The position numbers and the translations under genes were made by a program. Below, one piece after another: positions 20,444 to 26,976 of a DNA stretch of 64,000 nt; within the stretch, counting starts at the first letter, position 1, and every line of letters starts with the position of its first letter. The notes beneath the pieces were generated by a model. The model made no database searches, was not told where the DNA came from, and saw only the letters and a program-made list of their open reading frames with translations. The DNA comes from Nitrincola alkalilacustris. Lineage in GTDB: Bacteria > Pseudomonadota > Gammaproteobacteria > Pseudomonadales > Balneatricaceae. The stretch spans positions 1 through 64,000 of the forward strand of contig NZ_WBOM01000009.1 of NCBI RefSeq assembly GCF_008973755.1, written 5' to 3'.

Positions 20444-21019
20444 ATGCGTCACCATCTTCACATTACGCTGCTGTCACTGCTGCTGATCCTCCCGGGAACC
20501 GCCAACAGTAACCTGATCAATGGTGAACAGGTGGTACAGATGACCTGGGATGAACTGATGCCGGAAGATTATACCTTGTCGCTGGAGGATCTGTTCGGAG
20601 ACTTCGACCTCAACACCCTGGACCTGCTGGATGACTTCAGCCCGGAAGCAGACAAAATGCTCGACAACATGATGAGCGTGCTGGCTTCTGCACCGATTGT
20701 CCCGGAACTGGATCAGAAGATGGTGAGAATCCCGGGCTTTGTGGTGCCACTGGAATACAGCGAAGATACGGTGTCACGCTTCTTTCTGGTGCCCTATTTC
20801 GGGGCCTGTATCCATGTCCCGCCGCCGCCATCCAACCAGATCATCGACATCCATTTTGAGCCGGGCACACGGGTAGAAAGCCTTTATGATGCTGTCTGGA
20901 TCAGCGGCCTGCTGACGACCGAAACCTTCAGTCATGATATGGGAACCGCGGGCTACAGGATTGAAGCTTATATGATCGAACCTTATGAGTATGGCGATGA
21001 GGATATGCTGGTCGAGTAG
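20444..21019 (+). CDS. DUF3299 exported protein of the zinc operon
   Basis: This 191-residue protein has a signal peptide (MRHHLHITLLSLLLILPGTANS), so it is probably periplasmic. The DUF3299 core is visible: RIPGFVVPLEYSED, then FFLVPYFGACIHVPPPPSNQ, with a conserved cysteine and histidine (ACIHVPPP) that could bind metal. The final part has AGYRIEAYMIEPYEY. The ATG at 20444 has AGAGGT upstream and starts the signal peptide; a longer frame overlaps the permease and was rejected. It is last in the operon, as in the Pseudomonas equivalent. Its molecular role is not established. Confidence 0.85.
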   Translation: MRHHLHITLLSLLLILPGTANSNLINGEQVVQMTWDELMPEDYTLSLEDLFGDFDLNTLDLLDDFSPEADKMLDNMMSVLASAPIVPELDQKMVRIPGFVVPLEYSEDTVSRFFLVPYFGACIHVPPPPSNQIIDIHFEPGTRVESLYDAVWISGLLTTETFSHDMGTAGYRIEAYMIEPYEYGDEDMLVE

Positions 21020-21062
21020 AGATCAGCCTCCACTCGACAACTCAAGGGACCTCAGCCGCTTT

Positions 21063-22163
21063 TTAAAGCGCCTCCAGACGCCCGGCAGGAGAATAGGCCT
21101 GAGGATCAATGACAGGTGGGCGCCCCAGCAACAGATCCGCATGCAGCCGGGTTGACGCAGGCGCCAACACCAGCCCGTTACGGAAGTGACCGCAGTTCAG
21201 ATGCAGACCCTCAACACCCGGCACCGCCCCGATATAGGGAATCCCGTCAGGTGTACCTGGTCTCAAACCGGCCCAGTGATGTGCAATCGGACACTGCTCC
21301 AGCGCCGGAACAATCGACAATGCCGAGTGATGCAGCGCGTCACGCGCCTCTTCGGTCGCACGCTTGTCAAACCCAACATGCTCCAGTGTGCTGCCGATCA
21401 GAATCTGTCCGTCGTTTCGCGGAATCAGATAGCGCCCATCCAGCATCACCACTCGATCGATCAAGCCGACCGGCGCATTGAAGATCATCATCTGCCCCTT
21501 TACCGGCTCAACCTGAATCTTCATGCCCAGTGACGCCAGTAAGCCCGAGCTCCAGGCACCGCCTGCCACAACCGTCTGATCAGCCTCGATATTTCCATGA
21601 GGGGTTCTGACACCGCAGATACGCTCACCTTGCAGAACGAACCCCGTTACCTCAGTTTCCTCATGCAGTTGAATCAGAGGATGCTGCTCGACACTCGTAC
21701 GCAGCGCTCTACCCAGTCGCGGATTACGGATGCTGCCGACCTCGGGCATCCACAGTGCAGATTCGAAGCCCGGTGCCAGGTTTGGTTCTCGTGCGTAGAT
21801 GAAGCTACTGTCCACTCGCATCAATGGACGATGCCAGGTTCCAGCCCAGTTCAGCGCTTGATTTTCATCATGCACCGACACCATCAGCATCCCTTTCTGA
21901 CGCAACTCAGGATCACAGCCTGTCTCGGCAAACAACTCCTGTGCCAGGTGCACATAACTGGTCTGCGACCAGGTCGCCAGGCGAGTCACAGGATCGGAAT
22001 AGCGCCAGGGATAAAGAGGAGAGACAATACCACCGCCCGCCCAGGAGGACTCACGCGCACAGCGCCCACGCTCCACCAGTGTCACACTGGCTCCTGCCTG
22101 CGCCAGCTCACGTGCCAGCATCAGGCCGATGACACCACCACCGGCAATCAGTATATCGCTCAT
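21063..22163 (-). CDS. thiO: Glycine oxidase ThiO (FAD-dependent)
   Basis: ThiO oxidises glycine to the imine used in thiazole synthesis for thiamine. The 366-residue DAO-family flavoprotein has an N-terminal ADP-binding motif (ILIAGGGVIGLMLARELAQAGASVTLVER). ESSWAGGGIVSPLYPWRY is typical of ThiO, and the C-terminal GLRPGTPDGIPYIG and GHFRNGLVLAPAS also fit. No thiG/S genes are near. Its place beside minor-pilin genes matches Pseudomonas. A general D-amino-acid oxidase is less likely given these motifs. Confidence 0.92.
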   Translation of the reverse strand: MSDILIAGGGVIGLMLARELAQAGASVTLVERGRCARESSWAGGGIVSPLYPWRYSDPVTRLATWSQTSYVHLAQELFAETGCDPELRQKGMLMVSVHDENQALNWAGTWHRPLMRVDSSFIYAREPNLAPGFESALWMPEVGSIRNPRLGRALRTSVEQHPLIQLHEETEVTGFVLQGERICGVRTPHGNIEADQTVVAGGAWSSGLLASLGMKIQVEPVKGQMMIFNAPVGLIDRVVMLDGRYLIPRNDGQILIGSTLEHVGFDKRATEEARDALHHSALSIVPALEQCPIAHHWAGLRPGTPDGIPYIGAVPGVEGLHLNCGHFRNGLVLAPASTRLHADLLLGRPPVIDPQAYSPAGRLEAL

Positions 22164-22205
22164 CTTTCACCTGTATTATTCTGGAATCAGGCTATTTTGC
22201 ATTGT

Positions 22206-22778
22206 TCAGGGCTCAAGGGCCAGCTCATCGGGCGTCATCTGACTGCGCTCCCGTCGCACACGACCCGCCAGGGAGATAACCAGCGACTCCACGCGATCGC
22301 CGCGGGCAGTACGGATGCGAAAAGTACCATTTGATCCACCACTGACCGTTCCATCCGGCTGATAACTCAAACTGTCACCCCGATTCCAACTGACAGGAAT
22401 ATCAGGCAGAGTGGCTACTCTGAGCAGCCTGTCGCGCTCCGGATCAAACACCCTGCTGCGCTCGATATCGACAAACAGCAGCGCATAAGGCCAGTTACCA
22501 GAGAGACCAACCCGCGCCTCTCCTGCACAAAACTCACCATCCAGTGAACGGCACAGCGAAACCTGTTGTCGCCTTGTCACTGCCTCAATCCGTGCCAGTG
22601 CAAGCAAACCCTGCATCTGCTCGACCGCAGCCCCCTGCCGGGCATGCTGAAGCATCTGCGAAAAAGCCGGCAGGGCAACACTGTACAGCACCACCAGCAG
22701 CGCCAGACTGATCATCAGTTCCCAGAGCGTCAGACCTCGCTGCGCAATGGGCCGGCTCAATACCGTTGATTGCTTCAT
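22206..22778 (-). CDS. fimT: GspH/FimT-family minor pseudopilin
   Basis: This 190-residue type IV prepilin-like protein has a leader ending QRG before LTLWELMISLALLVVLYSVALPAF. The usual phenylalanine at +1 is leucine here and the conserved Glu5 is kept (LTLWE), so prepilin peptidase PilD should still act. The C-terminal GspH domain includes YQPDGTVSGGSNGTFRI. It is last in the operon pilV-pilW-pilX-fimT and its start overlaps pilX by 4 bp. It may be FimT or FimU; the symbol is tentative. Confidence 0.8.
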   Translation of the reverse strand: MKQSTVLSRPIAQRGLTLWELMISLALLVVLYSVALPAFSQMLQHARQGAAVEQMQGLLALARIEAVTRRQQVSLCRSLDGEFCAGEARVGLSGNWPYALLFVDIERSRVFDPERDRLLRVATLPDIPVSWNRGDSLSYQPDGTVSGGSNGTFRIRTARGDRVESLVISLAGRVRRERSQMTPDELALEP

Positions 22779-23233
22779 GGCAGCTCACTCCATCCGATCA
22801 AGGCAACAGGATGCTCATCCTGCGCTCTGACAAACCGAATCAGGAGCCGGGTTTCCGCCCAGGACTCGCCTTCAAGTGACTGCAATCTGCCCGAGATCAG
22901 CATCTCCATCTCATGCATGTCCCAGACCACCTGGCCTGGATCGACAATGATAACACCCTCTGCCACCCCTTCTGTGATCAACACATGCCGGGGAGTCAAC
23001 CATGCTTCATCGGCCTCACCCCAATGCTCATCAGAGAGCTGCAGCCATGCCTGCACCTCAGCCGCTCCCTGCATCGCCAACGCATCAGACATGATCTTGA
23101 AACGTTGATTGGCTGACATACGCTCCTGCAGCAGACTGCCTGCAGTGGCACCGAACGCCATGATCATCATCACCGCCATGATCATCATGGTTGTCAGCAG
23201 CACAACACCTCTCTGCTGCCTCATGTGACTCAC
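22775..23233 (-). CDS. pilX: Minor type IV pilus protein PilX
   Basis: This is a 152-residue pilin-like protein. Its N-terminus is QRGVVLLTTMMIMAVMMIMAFGATAG, the PilX pattern, which lacks the usual Glu5 and has GVVLL in place of FTLIE. SLLQERMSANQR follows, the conserved PilX segment. A PilX C-terminal domain is recognisable. PilX promotes pilus assembly as part of the priming tip complex. Starts and stops overlap its neighbours by 4 bp on both sides. Confidence 0.87.
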   Translation of the reverse strand: MSHMRQQRGVVLLTTMMIMAVMMIMAFGATAGSLLQERMSANQRFKIMSDALAMQGAAEVQAWLQLSDEHWGEADEAWLTPRHVLITEGVAEGVIIVDPGQVVWDMHEMEMLISGRLQSLEGESWAETRLLIRFVRAQDEHPVALIGWSELP

Positions 23234-23790
23234 ACCTCCTCTGACCGCAGCGCTACCAGAGCGCGGTGCTGAGTGCCTGACTCGAGTGTCAGAAGGATAC
23301 GCACCGCCAGAGTCGGCAGGCAGCAGCCAGGTGTACTGAAGAACTCATGCGCCTGCAACACGCCATCACCACTCAGGTCACTTCCATACTCAAATCTGAT
23401 TGCAGCAACACCCTGTATCAAGGCCTGAGCATTGCAGCGTAATCCGCCTTCATCCAGCCTGTAGCGTTCGGTATAGGCCATACCCACTGGCTGCGACTGA
23501 CCCAGACAGTTACGCACACCACTGCCACCATCGCCATGCAGTATCAGCTGCTGCGCATCACTCGTTTCAGCCACCAACTGCGCCTGACGGATCGAGACAG
23601 CCAGACGCGTCATGACAAAGCGCAACACCTCCTGCTCACGATCCAACCTTTGCTTATGCAGATAGGTCTGCTGACTGGCAAGCAGCGCACTGATCACCCC
23701 ACCCAGCAGTATCATGCTGATCAGCAGCGCCAGCATTATCTCCACCATACTGAATCCCTGCTGCAAACGCCTGCTCCATGGCATCAGCAA
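23230..23790 (-). CDS. pilW: Minor type IV pilus protein PilW
   Basis: This 186-residue protein has a type III prepilin signal (LQQGFSMVEIMLALLISMILLGGVISALLASQQTYL, cleavage after the glycine before FSMVE) with Glu5 present. At 186 residues it is short for PilW (commonly 250-350), lacking much of the usual C-terminal domain. The RYRLDEGGLRCNAQALIQGV segment is PilW-like. It overlaps pilV by 7 bp and pilX by 4 bp. It is a predicted component of the minor-pilin priming complex. Confidence 0.82.
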   Translation of the reverse strand: MLMPWSRRLQQGFSMVEIMLALLISMILLGGVISALLASQQTYLHKQRLDREQEVLRFVMTRLAVSIRQAQLVAETSDAQQLILHGDGGSGVRNCLGQSQPVGMAYTERYRLDEGGLRCNAQALIQGVAAIRFEYGSDLSGDGVLQAHEFFSTPGCCLPTLAVRILLTLESGTQHRALVALRSEEV

Positions 23791-24269
23791 CTCCCCTTGT
23801 GAATAAACAACGGATAGTTCAAGGGCGAGGTCTGCTGCAGCAACTCACTCTGTCGATCCTGCCAACTGAGTGATAACTGCAGCTGTTCAGTATTCAGCAA
23901 GTGCAACCGAGCCTGCCAGCCCGGCAGAAAAGAGGTGCTCTGATGTTGCTGATACCAGGTCTGGAAGACAGGATGCGACTCGGTGAAGTCGGACAGATTT
24001 TCAGGCAGTGCGCAGCGTGCCAGCCATAGATGCTCCATCAGATCTGAGGCCTGAAGGTTGGCCAGCGTACGCTGGTAACTGAAATGAGTTTGCTGCAGTG
24101 TACGCAACTGAAGTGATGCCAGTGCCAGCAAGGTGGTAGCTGTCAGCAGCAGAGTGATCAAGACTTCGATCAGCGTAAATCCCCTGCTCGACGATCGCAA
24201 AGCAGGCATGGGAGTCGGAGGAGTTCGCCCTGGAGCACTCCTGACGGGCCGTATATCGGTGGTTAACAT
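23784..24269 (-). CDS. pilV: Minor type IV pilus modification protein PilV
   Basis: This 161-residue prepilin is cleaved at RG|FTLIEVLITLLLTATTLLALASLQ, with Glu5 present. The leader is long (about 29 residues) if translation begins at the ATG at 24269, which has AAGGA eight bases upstream. A shorter start at MPALRSSSRG lacks a ribosome site. It is first in the four-gene minor-pilin operon. Downstream pilY1 and pilE, usual partners, are absent. Only accessory-like sequence lies upstream. Confidence 0.85.
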   Translation of the reverse strand: MLTTDIRPVRSAPGRTPPTPMPALRSSSRGFTLIEVLITLLLTATTLLALASLQLRTLQQTHFSYQRTLANLQASDLMEHLWLARCALPENLSDFTESHPVFQTWYQQHQSTSFLPGWQARLHLLNTEQLQLSLSWQDRQSELLQQTSPLNYPLFIHKGSC

Positions 24270-24410
24270 CTACTCTATCCTTGAGTAAGCATCTATCCTT
24301 ATCAGCAAAGAAGAATAGCGGGCCTGCCCGGAAGGGTCAAGAACAGGCCCTGCAGAGTTAGCCCAAAGCGGCCATGTCCCCTTTTCCCTGGAGGGGCGCA
24401 ACGAAGGAGT

Positions 24411-24583
24411 GTGCCATTGGCCCGTGCCGGGCACCGGGTATGCCTATCCGGGGTCGGCGTAAATCCGTCTCTGGAGCCTAGACCGCAACATCCCTGTTGC
24501 GGACTCCCCCGGATAGTCACCCCCGGCACCCGACACTCAGCTCGGCGCGAACTCCAAAACCTGAGTGACCAAGTTAGCGCACA
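24411..24583. other. Large nested-palindrome element between pilV and an orphan gene
   Basis: This gene-free stretch folds into nested arms. GTGCCGGG (24424-24431) pairs with CCCGGCAC (24522-24529). TATCCGGGG (24445-24453) pairs with CCCCGGATA (24507-24515). The centre CCGCAACA-TCCC-TGTTGCGG (24483-24502) is perfect. The outer edges GTGTGCCATTGG and CCAAGTTAGCGCAC are imperfectly complementary and include a GTTAGC core. It could be a cassette recombination site of attC type, a structured RNA or a cruciform. No coding signal is seen from 24270 to 24725. Confidence 0.5.
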
Positions 24584-24666
24584 GACACATTGGATGGATT
24601 GCTGTTAGCAGACGGGATCACGAATAGAGTGAGGTCATCACTTCGGGGTAGTCCGAGAATGCAGTG

Positions 24667-24695
24667 TTGTCACTGAGCGGGGATCTGGTTATAAA
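24667..24695 (+). promoter_or_regulatory. Sigma-70 promoter for the 98-aa orphan gene
   Basis: TTGTCA (24667-24672), a 17-base spacer and TATAAA (24690-24695), ending 30 bases before the ATG. Only a distant AGAGGA could serve as a ribosome site. Confidence 0.65.
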
Positions 24696-24725
24696 GGCAG
24701 AGGAAAAGCACAAAAAAGTTCAGAT

Positions 24726-25022
24726 ATGGCAAAGGTTAAGAAAAAGCCCACTCCGGCTCAAAAGAGAGCAAAGAAAGCCGCGAAAGCAGAGCGGCAAAGG
24801 AAATACCAGTGGGTCTTTATGAATGGTAAGCAAGTCAGAATAAAGCGGCCACCAACCGTGGATGGTATTCCTGTAGATCAGTTCATTGAGGAGAATGCTG
24901 ATCCGATCTGGCTCCATCAGAATGAGATGTGGGAGTTGATGCCGGTTGAATACGCTCTTTCTGGTCCTGAGCCGCCTACCGAATCAGGTGCAACAGAAGA
25001 CGAGGACGGAATACCATTTTGA
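24726..25022 (+). CDS. Hypothetical protein with basic N-terminus, in accessory region
   Basis: I do not recognise this 98-residue protein. The N-terminus is strongly basic (KVKKKPTPAQKRAKKAAKAE), suggesting nucleic-acid or acidic-surface binding. A compact segment DGIPVDQFIEENADPIWLHQ follows, then an acidic tail ending DEDGIPF. No signal peptide or membrane segment is present. It has its own sigma-70 promoter and ends 27 bases before an attC-like palindrome, the layout of an integron gene cassette. It is the first of two units in the accessory insert between pilV and fkpB. Confidence 0.7.
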   Translation: MAKVKKKPTPAQKRAKKAAKAERQRKYQWVFMNGKQVRIKRPPTVDGIPVDQFIEENADPIWLHQNEMWELMPVEYALSGPEPPTESGATEDEDGIPF

Positions 25023-25049
25023 CTTTAGCCACAGGTGTTCAGTTGAGCA

Positions 25050-25130
25050 GTGCTAACCAGGCCATCCACCGGATGCCAAAACCTCCGCTTTGTTCCGGTT
25101 TTGCCACCGGTGATGTGGGCGTCTAGCACC
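25050..25130 (-). other. attC-like imperfect palindrome 1
   Basis: The ends are imperfect inverted repeats: GTGCTAAC (25050-25057) against TAGCAC (25124-25129). Inside, CCATCCACCGG faces CCGGTGATGTGG, and CAAAACC (25077-25083) faces GGTTTTG (25097-25103). Read on the minus strand it ends GGTTAGCAC, near the attC core GTTRRRY, and begins one base after the brnA stop. The 81-bp size is within the attC range. The core match is partial, so cassette identity is inferred. Confidence 0.5.
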
Positions 25131-25403
25131 TCAGGTTCGACGGCTGTTGTTCACGTCATCTGCAAGCCAAGCCTTGATCAGCGATTGATAGGGCATGTCC
25201 CGCTTGTTAGCTTCGATTTTGATTCGATCAAGCAGGGTTTCCGGCAACCGAAGTGAAATCGTCTTGGTAGAGGGTTTCAGTTTTGGGAAAGAAGCCGGCT
25301 TGGCCTGGCTCCAATCCAGGTAGTCAGTGGAATCATGGGTTTCCCAGAATTCCCGTTCTTCTGCTTCAGTTTTGAACTCAGGCATCTTTTTTGGTTTGCT
25401 CAT
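25131..25403 (-). CDS. brnA: BrnA-type antitoxin (CopG/ribbon-helix-helix family)
   Basis: This 90-residue antitoxin has the family N-terminus (MPEFKTEAEEREFWETHDSTDY) that clamps BrnT. The C-terminal ribbon-helix-helix DNA-binding part is TISLRLPETLLDRIKIEANK, then DMPYQSLIKAWLADDV. BrnA neutralises BrnT and represses the brnTA promoter as a complex. It overlaps brnT by 26 bp and is second in the operon, the standard toxin-first order. It stops one base from an attC-like palindrome. Confidence 0.92.
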   Translation of the reverse strand: MSKPKKMPEFKTEAEEREFWETHDSTDYLDWSQAKPASFPKLKPSTKTISLRLPETLLDRIKIEANKRDMPYQSLIKAWLADDVNNSRRT

Positions 25404-25689
25404 AAACAGCCCTCTCTTTTCGGTGCATGTCGCGAGCGGATATAACCCGAATCAGCGTACCGCTCTGCCTCAGTGTGAACGTGATATGGAGTAATCTCTC
25501 ATCATCGGTTTCACCAAGGGCATGAAAACGGACCTCAGTCTGGCTGTGTTTGGAGTCTTTCAGCACCAGAAGCGGCTCATTAAAAAAAATTTCTTCCGAT
25601 TCAGACTGGTTTACACCGTGTTTTTCCGCGTTCTTGCGGGAGTTGCTTTCATCCCAGTCAAAACCAGTAACTTGTGCCCAATTGATCAT
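25378..25689 (-). CDS. brnT: BrnT-family ribonuclease toxin
   Basis: BrnT is a RelE-like ribonuclease that blocks translation. The 103-residue protein has the family signatures FDWDESNSRKNAEKHGV (near 10-26), EEIFFNEPLLVLKD and the C-terminal catalytic RVISARDMHRKER. Histidine and arginine residues expected for activity are present, so the toxin looks intact. No ribosome-binding site precedes the ATG, and the predicted transcription start falls on or beside it, suggesting a leaderless message. The start could lie further in, but the next ATG-like codons would remove the family N-terminus. Confidence 0.92.
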   Translation of the reverse strand: MINWAQVTGFDWDESNSRKNAEKHGVNQSESEEIFFNEPLLVLKDSKHSQTEVRFHALGETDDERLLHITFTLRQSGTLIRVISARDMHRKERAVYEQTKKDA

Positions 25690-25693
25690 AAAC

Positions 25694-25723
25694 GTATATT
25701 ATCAGAATATACAAAAGCGTCAA
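25694..25723 (-). promoter_or_regulatory. brnTA promoter with overlapping palindromic operator
   Basis: On the minus strand TTGACG (25723-25718), a 16-base spacer and TAATAT (25701-25696) form the promoter. GTATATT-ATCAG-AATATAC (25694-25712) is a perfect 7-bp inverted repeat covering the -10 box, the expected position for autorepression by BrnA or the BrnTA complex. Confidence 0.75.
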
Positions 25724-25726
25724 CAA

Positions 25727-25794
25727 GTGCTAACCAATGCGGGTCAAGCGGTGACAGTAGGAGCAGCCTCGACGCAAACCCGCCTCTGACCACC
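25727..25794 (-). other. attC-like imperfect palindrome 2
   Basis: AGTGCTAACCA (25726-25736) repeats the first 11 bases of palindrome 1 exactly, 677 bp away. GCGGGT (25739-25744) pairs with ACCCGC (25778-25783). The far end CTCTGACCACC resembles the far end GTCTAGCACC of palindrome 1. On the minus strand it ends GGTTAGCAC, 38 bases before the brnT start. brnTA is thus flanked by two like-oriented sites, as in an integron cassette. Confidence 0.45.
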
Positions 25795-25842
25795 CCTGGA
25801 ACCGTATGGCAAAGGCCAAGCACCGCACCCCGCGAGGGTCGT

Positions 25843-25936
25843 TCCTGACGCTTCTGGCTGACCGTCTGCCGCCAGGGACGGCGGCAGTCGAGCCCTCATG
25901 GATGAGCTTGTCGCGTGTCAGCCAGAAGCGGCAGGA
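25843..25936. other. Long hairpin with nested stem, 3' of fkpB
   Basis: A 20-base arm starting TCCTGACGCTTCTGG (25843-25862) pairs with GTCAGCCAGAAGCG plus GCAGGA (25917-25936) at 19 of 20 positions. Inside, CTGCCGCC-AGGGAC-GGCGGCAG (25866-25887) is a perfect stem, and CTCAT/ATGAG forms another. No T-run follows, so it is not a simple terminator. It could be a miniature mobile element or a third cassette-type site. No gene is seen between 25690 and 26022. Confidence 0.5.
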
Positions 25937-26022
25937 GCGGCCCGTACCTCGGAGATATTCGACGTCAACCACACAGGTACCGGCACGACATTCCTGAATT
26001 GGGTTGACAGGCCAGCAGAGAC

Positions 26023-26457
26023 TTACAGCGGCAGGATATTCAGTATCTTGACTTCAAACAGCAGCGTTTTACCCGCCAACGGATGGTTGAAGTCCACCGT
26101 CACCTTGCTGTCCGAAAAATCCACCACCACACCGGGTACCAGACCGCCTGGCTCCTGAAAAGTGATCACCAGCCCGGGTTCCAGCTCCATATCGGTAAAC
26201 TGACTGCGCGGCATCACCTGAAGATTACTCGGATTATGCATGCCGAAACCACGCTCGGGAGCGATGGTCAGATCCAGGTGGTCGCCCACCTTCAACCCAA
26301 CAAGCGCCTGCTCAAACCCTTCAGGCAGCTTGCCATCACCGAACTCGAAAGTGGCGGCATTGCCGTCAAAGTTACTGTCGACCACCTGACCATCCTGCAG
26401 CTTGATGGCGAAATGCAGGGTAACCCGGGTACCTTCACCAATAACCGCTACACTCAT
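26023..26457 (-). CDS. fkpB: FKBP-type peptidyl-prolyl cis-trans isomerase (SlpA/FkpB type)
   Basis: This 144-residue cytosolic prolyl isomerase/chaperone belongs to the SlyD-like FKBP group. The FKBP strand LHFAIKLQDGQVVDSNFDG is followed by FEFGDGKLPEGFEQALVGLK and the inserted-flap domain about residues 70-130. VDFNHPLAGKTLLFEVKIL closes the FKBP fold. It overlaps lspA by 4 bp (ATGA) and is last of the ribF-ileS-lspA-fkpB operon here. ispH, which normally follows, is missing and replaced by the accessory insert. Confidence 0.93.
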   Translation of the reverse strand: MSVAVIGEGTRVTLHFAIKLQDGQVVDSNFDGNAATFEFGDGKLPEGFEQALVGLKVGDHLDLTIAPERGFGMHNPSNLQVMPRSQFTDMELEPGLVITFQEPGGLVPGVVVDFSDSKVTVDFNHPLAGKTLLFEVKILNILPL

Positions 26458-26966
26458 GTTTTATCCTCATTCTGTTTTGAGCGCCCCGACAGCAGCATGT
26501 CGCCTATCAGCAGCACCGCACCGACCGTGATCGCACTGTCGGCAATATTGAAAGCGGGAAAATACCAGCCGCCATAATGCACAGAGATGAAATCCACCAC
26601 ATAACCATGCACGATACGGTCGTAGAGATTACCCAGAGCACCACCGAGTATCAGAGCCAGTGCACAACCGACCCACCACTGCCTGGCAGGCGTCGTTCTC
26701 AACCAGACCAGCAGCGCGATACTGACGGCAACCGCAATCAACGTAAAGAACCAGCGCTGCCAACCTCCGGCACCCGCCAGAAAACTGAACGCCGCGCCAT
26801 AGTTGTACAGCAGAGTCAGATCAAAGAAGGGCAGGATCGGCACCGGCTGAGCATAAACAAGATGCTCAACTGCCGCATACTTGCTCACCAGATCCAGCAC
26901 CAACACCAGCAGGGTTAACCAGAGCCAGCGTAGCGCACTGGCCCTTACAGAGATCATTGAGCTCAT
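26454..26966 (-). CDS. lspA: Lipoprotein signal peptidase (signal peptidase II)
   Basis: LspA is the inner-membrane aspartyl protease that removes signal peptides from prolipoproteins. The 170-residue protein has four membrane helices and both catalytic aspartates, in GNLYDRIVHGYVVDF (near 114-120) and AFNIADSAI (near 141). The ATG at 26966 (MSSMISV) lies 10 bases after the ileS stop and gives family length. An in-frame upstream start would overlap ileS and add 13 unrelated residues. Confidence 0.95.
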   Translation of the reverse strand: MSSMISVRASALRWLWLTLLVLVLDLVSKYAAVEHLVYAQPVPILPFFDLTLLYNYGAAFSFLAGAGGWQRWFFTLIAVAVSIALLVWLRTTPARQWWVGCALALILGGALGNLYDRIVHGYVVDFISVHYGGWYFPAFNIADSAITVGAVLLIGDMLLSGRSKQNEDKT

Positions 26967-26976
26967 AACGGCAGCA

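Noticed and set aside
24302-24529. Minus-strand 75-codon frame in the nested palindromes
   Set aside because: Composition follows the GC-rich palindromes; no ribosome site and no recognisable protein.
25730-25997. Small overlapping frames on both strands in the right-hand hairpin
   Set aside because: They arise from the inverted repeat itself and have no start signals.
24270-26022. Integron integrase or transposase gene in the accessory insert
   Set aside because: None of the frames shows tyrosine recombinase or DDE motifs; only attC-like sites and cargo-type genes are present.
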